Shown here: one piece after another, positions 23,057-27,612 of the stretch
Position numbering within the stretch: the stretch's first letter is position 1
Layout: each line of letters opens with the position of its first letter
NCBI GenBank assembly: GCA_023249255.1
Contig: JAHFCY010000014.1
Coordinates: 1 to 27,612, forward strand
DNA: 27,612 nucleotides
Direction of reading: 5' to 3'
From: Candidatus Lindowiibacteriota bacterium
GTDB taxonomy: Bacteria; Lindowbacteria; 2-12-FULL-62-27
The notes under the pieces: generated by a model
Database searches by the model: none
What the model was told of the DNA's origin: nothing
The model's input: only the letters and a program-made list of their open reading frames with translations
Translations under genes and position numbers: made by a program

Positions 23057-23215
23057 GTCCCAAACTGCCCGTCGTCTCCGGCCTCCACGTCGTTAAGATT
23101 TTTGAAAAGCTCGGTTACCAATCCGATCATCAAACCGGCACTCTTATATATCTGTAGCGCAGAGCTTGATTCCCACCAAAAAAAGGAATGTGATCGAACT
23201 GGCACGTGGGGTGAC
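23053..23215 (+). pseudogene. hicA: Decayed HicA toxin
   Basis: A TTG start overlapping the hicB stop (TTGA) opens a 34-codon frame, ending at TAG 23155-23157. It reads SPKLPVVSGLHVVKIFEKLG and YQSDHQTGTLIYL. This matches the HicA start (KLPVVSGKEVIKALEKLGF followed by a GSH motif), but the catalytic GSH His is replaced (GTL) and the frame stops where the family continues for about 25 more residues. In another frame just after it (about 23160-23215) DSHQKKECDRTGTW resembles the HicA ending H-K-K-E-L-D-R-G-T-L. This suggests a frameshifted and eroded gene instead of a clean truncation. The end coordinate is approximate. Confidence 0.65.
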
Positions 23216-23245
23216 TTGCCTCTTTTTCCGCGCGTGCGATACAAT
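23216..23245 (+). promoter_or_regulatory. Candidate promoter of the AmmeMemoRadiSam/F420 gene run (leaderless)
   Basis: TTGCCT (23216-23221), an 18-base spacer and TACAAT (23240-23245) give a fair sigma-70-like promoter with transcript start near 23252. That coincides with GTG 23252 and is six bases before ATG 23258. No Shine-Dalgarno is present, so the message appears leaderless. Confidence 0.5.
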
Positions 23246-23257
23246 CACTTCGTGACG

Positions 23258-24115
23258 ATGATAAATGTTCGTCCTTCTGTCTTGGCCGGTACATGGTATC
23301 CGGAGGATCCAGTCGAACTTCGTCTCTCGATCGAATCGTGGATGGCCCGGCATCGACAAGGTCTGTCCGCACCGGCGCCGGTCGGGCGTCTGATCGGCCT
23401 GGTTCTTCCGCACGCCGGCCATCTCTACAGCGGATTGACGATGGCCGCCGGCGTTGCCCGAATTGCTCGTGATCGCGTTTCGCGCGTCGTGCTCATCGGT
23501 CCGTCCCACCGCATGGCGGTCCGCGGCGCGGCGGTGTCGGGCGCGACGCATTTCGAAACTCCGCTTGGCGCGGTTCCGGTCGACGCCGATGCGGTTCGGC
23601 GATTGCATGCGGCCGGGGTCGGGATAACCGACGCGCCTCACGCCAAAGAACACAGCCTTGAGATCATTCTGCCGTTTCTGCAAGCGGCGTTGGAGTCGTT
23701 TTCGATCGTTCCGATCCTCGCGGGGCTGATCGATGATGACGATCGCGAATTTTTGGGCCGGCATCTTGGTGAACTTCTCGACGACCGCACGATTCTCATT
23801 GCGAGTTCCGATTTCATTCATTACGGCGCCGAATTCGATTACATGCCTGACGTCGGCCGCAACGTCCGCGCGGGCGTCCGAAAATTGGACGAAGAGGCGA
23901 TCGAATACATCCGGGCGATGGATGTCGAAAAACTTCTGGCGTTTCGCCGGAAAACAGGCGCGACCATCTGCGGGATTCTGCCCATCGCCGTCGCGATGGC
24001 GGCGTTTCCCAAATCCACGCGCGTCGACTATGTCCATTACAGCCAGAGCGCGGATGTGTCGGGCGACACCGGCCACATGGTGAGCTACGCCGCGCTCGCC
24101 TTTTACGCGCCGTGA
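23258..24115 (+). CDS. amrB: AmmeMemoRadiSam system protein B (MEMO1 family)
   Basis: A 285-residue MEMO-family protein from ATG 23258 (GTG 23252 is equally possible). NVRPSVLAGTWYPEDP is the family start. Motifs of the metal site follow: VLPHAGHLYSGLTMA, VVLIGPSHR, AKEHSLEIILPFLQ, ILIASSDFIHYG and a Cys in ATICGILPI. The end has HYSQSADVSGDTGHMVSYAALAF. MEMO proteins resemble class III extradiol dioxygenases; human MEMO1 binds copper or iron through His, His and Cys. In prokaryotes the gene travels with AMMECR1 and a radical SAM gene; the radical SAM member is not in the window. The next gene starts within its stop (GTGA). Confidence 0.93.
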   Translation: MINVRPSVLAGTWYPEDPVELRLSIESWMARHRQGLSAPAPVGRLIGLVLPHAGHLYSGLTMAAGVARIARDRVSRVVLIGPSHRMAVRGAAVSGATHFETPLGAVPVDADAVRRLHAAGVGITDAPHAKEHSLEIILPFLQAALESFSIVPILAGLIDDDDREFLGRHLGELLDDRTILIASSDFIHYGAEFDYMPDVGRNVRAGVRKLDEEAIEYIRAMDVEKLLAFRRKTGATICGILPIAVAMAAFPKSTRVDYVHYSQSADVSGDTGHMVSYAALAFYAP

Positions 24116-24711
24116 GTGATCCCGTCTGGATTCCGCCCGAGTCCCGCGCGATGCTTCTTGCGCTGGCCCGCGCCGCAGTTCGGCGCGCCGCCGCGGGTAA
24201 ATCACGCGAGCCGGTGGATCCTCTGCCGGATTCGCCGCCTATCCTTTACGAAAAGGGCGCGACCTTTGTAACACTGACCCAAAATGGACGATTGCGCGGA
24301 TGTATTGGAACCATCGAGGCCCAGGATCCTCTGTGGCGCGCTGTGTGGGACGCGGCTTGGGACGCCGCAACGGGCGATCCCCGGTTTTCGCCGGTCAGAC
24401 CCGACGAGGCGGCGGCCCTCAAGATCGAAATTTCAGTTCTGACGCCGATGCGGGAAATACCGTCGTGGGAAGAGTTCGTCGCGGGCCGGGACGGCATTCT
24501 GATTTCCGCCGCAGGCGGACGCGGCGTGTTTTTGCCGAAGGTCGCCGAAGAAATGGGCTGGACGCGCGAGCAAACGTTGACGGCTCTGTGCAAAAAGGCG
24601 GGCCTTCCGCCTGACGCTTGGAAACGGCCCGGCATGAAATTTCGGACGTTCGGCGCGGAAGTGTTTGGCGAACCGGATTCTTCTGTTGTGGACGGTCGGC
24701 CGCAAAGATAA
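24112..24711 (+). CDS. amrA: AmmeMemoRadiSam system protein A (AMMECR1 domain)
   Basis: A 199-residue protein from GTG 24112, overlapping the protein B stop by four bases (GTGA). It has the AMMECR1 signature: FVTLTQNGRLRGCIGTIEAQDPLWRAVWDAAWDAATGDPRFSPV, then ALKIEISVLTPMREI and an ending GVFLPKVAEEMGWTREQTLTALCKKAGLP..W. Human AMMECR1 is linked to Alport syndrome with elliptocytosis; the bacterial function is unknown. A role together with the MEMO protein and a radical SAM enzyme in a modification reaction has been suggested. Here it is followed by F420 synthesis genes. Confidence 0.93.
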   Translation: MSDPVWIPPESRAMLLALARAAVRRAAAGKSREPVDPLPDSPPILYEKGATFVTLTQNGRLRGCIGTIEAQDPLWRAVWDAAWDAATGDPRFSPVRPDEAAALKIEISVLTPMREIPSWEEFVAGRDGILISAAGGRGVFLPKVAEEMGWTREQTLTALCKKAGLPPDAWKRPGMKFRTFGAEVFGEPDSSVVDGRPQR

Positions 24712-24774
24712 CATTCGGACATGACCGACAGGATGAAGGGAATCCCGCGAAGTCCACGGATGGACGGGAGCGGG

Positions 24775-25764
24775 ATGAAAGCCATGCAGATCAGGTGTGT
24801 GGTTCTGGCGGGCGGTGTTGGCGCGGCAAAATTTGTCGAGGGGCTGGCGCGGGTGGCGGACCCGTCACGGCTCACAATTATCAGCAACACCGGCGACGAC
24901 GTCGAACTGCACGGCCTCTGGATCAGTCCCGACGTCGATACCATGCTCTACACGCTGGCCGGAATCGCAGATCCCGACAAGGGCTGGGGAATCCGCGGCG
25001 ACACGTTTGAAACCCTGGACGCGCTGGGCCGACTCGGCGAGGAGACATGGTTTTGGCTGGGCGATCGCGATCTGGCGACGCACCTCTTTCGGACGCGTCT
25101 TCGCGCCGAAGGACGCATGGCAACGGCCATCACGCGGCGGATTGCGAAACGGCTCGGCGTCTGCGCGACGGTTTTGCCGATGACCGATGGGTCCGTCCGA
25201 ACGATGGTGCGCACGACTCAGGGGGATCTGCCGTTTCAGGAATATTTTGTGAAACACGCCTGCCTGCCGGATGTGGTCGATGTTCGTTTCGAAGGCGCCG
25301 AATCCTCTGTCCCGTCGCCGGACGTTTTGCGCGCAATCGAATCGGCCGACGTCATCGTCATCGCGCCGAGCAATCCCATCGCCAGCATCGGGCCGATTCT
25401 CGCTCTGCCGGGCATTTGCCATGCATTGAAATCCGCGCGCGCGCCGAAGATCGCCGTCAGTCCGCTGGTTGGCGGCCGGTCGATCAAAGGTCCGAGCGAT
25501 CGGATGATGAGCGCGAAAGGATTCTCGCCGGACGCGATCGGCGTCGCAAATTATTACCGGGGGCTGATCGACGGTCTTGTGATCGACCGACTCGACGTAG
25601 CCCGCGAACCTTCCATCCGCACGCTCGGGTTGGACGTGCTCGTGACCGACACCCTCTTGACGTCGGCGGACCGAAAAACGGCGCTGGCAAAAGAAACGAT
25701 CGAATGGGCGAATACATTCCATGACCAACATCGTCATTCCCGTCAAAAACCCGTCCTCTGCTAA
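24775..25764 (+). CDS. cofD: 2-phospho-L-lactate transferase CofD (F420 biosynthesis; FbiA in actinobacteria)
   Basis: A 329-residue protein from ATG 24775, just behind GGGAG. ATG 24784 and ATG 24721 are alternatives. VVLAGGVGAAKFVEGLARV is the nucleotide-binding start. LTIISNTGDDVELHGLWISPDVDTMLYTLAG is the characteristic CofD segment. VIVIAPSNPIASIGPILALPGI and AVSPLVGGRSIKGPSDRMM complete the active site. CofD transfers the phospholactyl (or phosphoenolpyruvyl) group from a guanosine diphosphate carrier to Fo, making F420-0. The last 44 bases overlap the start of cofC in another frame, so the two are strongly coupled. Fo synthase and CofE are not in the window. Confidence 0.95.
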   Translation: MKAMQIRCVVLAGGVGAAKFVEGLARVADPSRLTIISNTGDDVELHGLWISPDVDTMLYTLAGIADPDKGWGIRGDTFETLDALGRLGEETWFWLGDRDLATHLFRTRLRAEGRMATAITRRIAKRLGVCATVLPMTDGSVRTMVRTTQGDLPFQEYFVKHACLPDVVDVRFEGAESSVPSPDVLRAIESADVIVIAPSNPIASIGPILALPGICHALKSARAPKIAVSPLVGGRSIKGPSDRMMSAKGFSPDAIGVANYYRGLIDGLVIDRLDVAREPSIRTLGLDVLVTDTLLTSADRKTALAKETIEWANTFHDQHRHSRQKPVLC

Positions 25765-26425
25765 ACAGCGGCTCGGCGACGTTTTGACGCCGGACCAGCG
25801 CCGGGAACTTGCCCTGGCGATGCTGGATCACGTCGTCGAGCAGACATCCGCCGCGGCGTTGCCGCACCACATCCTCGTTGTCACCGATTCGGCCGAGATC
25901 GAGTCGCGTGTCCGTCCCCGCGGCGTGTCCATCCTGCTGGAAGAGCGGGCGCGAGGCGAGACGGAGGCGGTCGAGGAGGCGACGCGATGGTCGATTCGGA
26001 ACGAGTTCGAACGTCAGCTTGTCATTCCGGCCGACATGCCGAATCTTACGTCGGCGGACATCGATACGCTGTTGTCGGAACCTGCGCCCAAGCCTTCTGT
26101 GGTTCTTTCACCCGCAGTCGGCGACGACGGCACAAACGCGATCCTCACATCGCCTCCCGACGCGATAACATTCCGGTTCGGCCGCCGAAGTTTTCCGGAT
26201 TATGTCGAGCAGGCGCGCCGGCGCAACATTGCCTGTAAGATTCTCCGCCTGCCGAATCTGGTGCTTGATCTGGATTCATTCGAAGACGTCAAGCAGTTTT
26301 TGGATCAGACAACGGCCATGGATGGCCAAGTGTCGAACGGGACAGGGATGTCAACCGTTCGACCGGCGGCCGGACCGCTGTTTCGCCTTCTCTCCGGGTG
26401 GAATTTACGCGAACGCGTGAACTGA
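25721..26425 (+). CDS. cofC: 2-phospho-L-lactate (or PEP) guanylyltransferase CofC (FbiD in actinobacteria)
   Basis: A 234-residue nucleotidyltransferase beginning MTNIVIPVKNPSSAKQRL, the CofC signature, followed by LTPDQRRELALAMLDHVV, ILVVTDS, LVIPADMPNLTSADI (metal/donor site), VVLSPAVGDDGTNAIL and FRFGRRSFPDYVEQA. It activates 2-phospholactate or phosphoenolpyruvate with GTP to give the substrate of CofD. The order cofD then cofC with a 44-base overlap leaves little doubt. About 25 C-terminal residues after DQTTA are poorly conserved. It converges on the vapC stop with only 7 bases between, and no clear terminator is seen there. Confidence 0.94.
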   Translation: MTNIVIPVKNPSSAKQRLGDVLTPDQRRELALAMLDHVVEQTSAAALPHHILVVTDSAEIESRVRPRGVSILLEERARGETEAVEEATRWSIRNEFERQLVIPADMPNLTSADIDTLLSEPAPKPSVVLSPAVGDDGTNAILTSPPDAITFRFGRRSFPDYVEQARRRNIACKILRLPNLVLDLDSFEDVKQFLDQTTAMDGQVSNGTGMSTVRPAAGPLFRLLSGWNLRERVN

Positions 26426-26432
26426 CGTTTAT

Positions 26433-26834
26433 TTATGACGTCTGGATGAATTGCGTGACAACCTGAGGGATGGACAGGAAGTGGATGTCGGCCGTCACAA
26501 CGGTCAACCCGTGTTGCATGGCCGATGCGGCGATCCAAATGTCGTTGACGGGGACGGGCGTCCCGCGGCGCCGAAGGTCATCGAAGATGGCGGCATAGCG
26601 TTTGGAGGTTTCAGGGTCGATGGCATCGATCTGCACCCGGGGGGATGACAGGAAGCGCTCCAAATCCTGCAGATTGGATTTTTGCTTCGATCCGCGCTCA
26701 AATCCGACATGGAGTTCTCCGAGAACCACTGGCGTGAAATGGATTTCGTAGGCCTGGCGCACGAGACGTGCGGCCTCCTCCAACCCCCGGATCAGCGTTG
26801 AATATCCGGACGTGTCCAGAAGGATGCGGCTCAT
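26433..26834 (-). CDS. vapC: PIN-domain toxin ribonuclease, VapC family
   Basis: A 133-residue PIN protein from ATG 26834, whose start overlaps the antitoxin stop as ATGA. The acidic catalytic set is present: RILLDTSGYS (first Asp), VVLGELHVGF (Glu), VNDIWIAASAM (Asp) and VVTADIHF (last Asp). Family members cleave tRNA or rRNA when not bound by the antitoxin. The frame stays open upstream of 26834, but that part overlaps the antitoxin gene and is not family-like. Length is usual for VapC. Confidence 0.93.
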   Translation of the reverse strand: MSRILLDTSGYSTLIRGLEEAARLVRQAYEIHFTPVVLGELHVGFERGSKQKSNLQDLERFLSSPRVQIDAIDPETSKRYAAIFDDLRRRGTPVPVNDIWIAASAMQHGLTVVTADIHFLSIPQVVTQFIQTS

Positions 26835-27100
26835 TTCCAGATGTCGGGGTCGATCCGGCGCTGTTCGGATAATATTTTGTCGAAATCCCGCGCCTCCTTT
26901 TTGGTCCATTTTCCGATCAGGTCGTCCAGGTCGTGGAATTCGACCGGCTTGCCCTGTCCCGCAGCCGGCGTTGCAATCCCCACCGCTTTTTTCAACAGCT
27001 CAATGACCGTCCGATTCAGGCTCGCGCCCTTTTTTTGGGCCTCAGCCCGCAGCCGCTCCTCCAACGCGGCGTCGATCCCCCGAAACGCCATCTGCTTCAT
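26831..27100 (-). CDS. vapB: Ribbon-helix-helix antitoxin, VapB/FitA-like
   Basis: An 89-residue protein. The N-terminal half FRGIDAALEERLRAEAQKKGASLNRTVIELLKKAVG is a ribbon-helix-helix DNA-binding fold (strand, helix, turn with G-x-S-x-N, helix). The C-terminal half (about 45-89), with LDDLIGKWTKKEARDFDKIL, would wrap the toxin. AGGAGG lies six bases before ATG 27100. The antitoxin precedes the toxin and overlaps it by four bases. It should repress its own promoter through the repeats at 27112-27139. Confidence 0.9.
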   Translation of the reverse strand: MKQMAFRGIDAALEERLRAEAQKKGASLNRTVIELLKKAVGIATPAAGQGKPVEFHDLDDLIGKWTKKEARDFDKILSEQRRIDPDIWK

Positions 27101-27111
27101 GCCCCACCTCC

Positions 27112-27162
27112 TGATAGCATTTATGATAGCATAATGCTAACAAATATGCGATCGTCTGTCAA
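27112..27162 (-). promoter_or_regulatory. vapBC promoter with overlapping operator repeats
   Basis: On the minus strand a perfect -35 TTGACA (27162-27157), a 17-base spacer and TAGCAT (27139-27134) make a strong promoter. Around and just downstream of the -10 lie TGATAGCAT repeats (plus strand 27112-27120 and 27124-27132, 12-base period) and the 13-base palindrome TAGCATAATGCTA (27127-27139). This arrangement is typical of autoregulation by a ribbon-helix-helix antitoxin. Confidence 0.8.
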
Positions 27163-27233
27163 TGAACACAGACGGGAAATACCCCGCCCTGATTCGACTT
27201 GACGTTCAACCCGGGTGTTGTTTTCATGCATGC

Positions 27234-27419
27234 ATGCCTCGCAAGTTTGGTCTTTTTCCATGCCTCATCCCCCGCTTGCTCCTGATCGGCTCGACCTGCA
27301 GCCTGTTCGCGTTCGCCGGGTGGGCGGCAACATACCGCGTCGTGGACATTGAAGGCTTGCCGCAAAAACGGCGGTCTCGCAAAAAAACGTGGTCAGCCGT
27401 CGTAAAGGACGATCGATGA
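27234..27419 (+). CDS. Small membrane or exported protein, unknown function
   Basis: A 61-residue protein if ATG 27234 is used: a basic start (MPRKFG), a hydrophobic helix (LIPRLLLIGSTCSLFAFAGWAA) and a very basic end (LPQKRRSRKKTWSAVVKDDR). The frame is open to ATG 27162, but that start overlaps the vapB -35 box and has no Shine-Dalgarno. The stop overlaps the next ATG (ATGA, 27416-27419), which supports it being translated. Not recognised as a family. Confidence 0.4.
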   Translation: MPRKFGLFPCLIPRLLLIGSTCSLFAFAGWAATYRVVDIEGLPQKRRSRKKTWSAVVKDDR

Positions 27420-27612
27420 ACGCCAACATCGTTTTCAGACTTACCACGCTGCTTCTGATTATGGTTGCTTTGTCGATCCCCGCCCATGCCCGCCCGGGCG
27501 ACACGCACATCGTTAAACTGAGTCCCGTTGCGGTGGGGGCGATGGAACTTGGAGTGAGACATAACGCGCAGCGGATGATATCCCTATCCGATCAGCGGCC
27601 GGCGAATGTGCG
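27416..27612 (+). CDS. Exported protein with Sec signal peptide (partial, runs off right edge)
   Basis: From ATG 27416 the sequence reads MNANIVFRLTTLLLIMVALS followed by IPAHA-RPGD, a classical Sec signal with AHA as the likely signal peptidase site, then about 40 mature residues (DTHIVKLSPVAVGAMELGV, RHNAQRMISLSDQRPANV) to the window edge. The frame is open at the edge, so length and family are unknown. Its start overlaps the previous small gene as ATGA. Confidence 0.6.
   Translation, partial: MNANIVFRLTTLLLIMVALSIPAHARPGDTHIVKLSPVAVGAMELGVRHNAQRMISLSDQRPANV

Noticed and set aside
26426-26450. Terminator between cofC and vapC (GACGT..ACGTC)
   Set aside because: Only five pairs and no T-tract.

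Overview
The window reads as about 27.6 kb of chromosome from a GC-rich, probably uncultivated bacterium. Type IV prepilins and a lipoprotein suggest a diderm cell. Bacterial Ffh, S16, TrmD and L19 place it in Bacteria. It also carries genes better known from archaea and a few bacterial lineages: two steps of coenzyme F420 synthesis (CofD, CofC), the RtcB/archease RNA ligase pair and two AmmeMemoRadiSam proteins. No rRNA, tRNA, CRISPR array, transposase or phage gene was seen, and I cannot name a phylum.

Layout. (1) Positions 1-1079, minus strand: an overlapping minor-prepilin cluster that runs off the left edge. (2) 1255-7559, plus strand: a TMTC-like membrane glycosyltransferase with TPRs, a small lipoprotein, an NtrC-type sigma-54 activator, a second membrane glycosyltransferase, then ffh. 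A sigma-54-like promoter lies in front. (3) 7574-7680: a hairpin-forming repeat, repeated at 15447-15578. (4) 7719-9255: rpsP-trmD-rplS, without the rimM usual for this cluster and with an unusually extended L19. (5) 9348-15436: a small unknown protein, a three-subunit molybdenum hydroxylase, a small membrane protein, an FtsB/DivIC-like protein and an alkaline-phosphatase-superfamily phosphodiesterase. (6) 20704-15588, minus strand: a tight five-gene run of archease, RtcB, a GT2 glycosyltransferase, PolX and a degenerate receiver protein. (7) 20705-20970: divergent intergenic region with palindromes and apparently leaderless promoters. (8) 20971-22110: a DegT-family aminotransferase. (9) 22111-22843: the largest gene-free stretch. 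It holds a candidate structured RNA of about 360 nt with its own promoter-like elements and a strong intrinsic terminator. (10) 22844-23215: a HicB antitoxin beside a decayed HicA. (11) 23258-26425: AmmeMemoRadiSam protein B, protein A, CofD and CofC in one run. (12) 26433-27100, minus strand: a VapBC module with a clear promoter/operator. (13) 27234 to the right edge: a small membrane protein and the start of a secreted protein.

How the parts may work together: region 2 looks like an envelope or pilus glycosylation unit with its own sigma-54 regulator. Region 6 couples RNA repair (RtcB/archease) with DNA repair (PolX). Region 11 links F420 synthesis to the poorly understood AMMECR1/MEMO proteins. 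The best candidate for something undescribed is the structured RNA at about 22290-22647, which I could not match to RNase P RNA, tmRNA, 6S RNA, SRP RNA or a riboswitch class I know.
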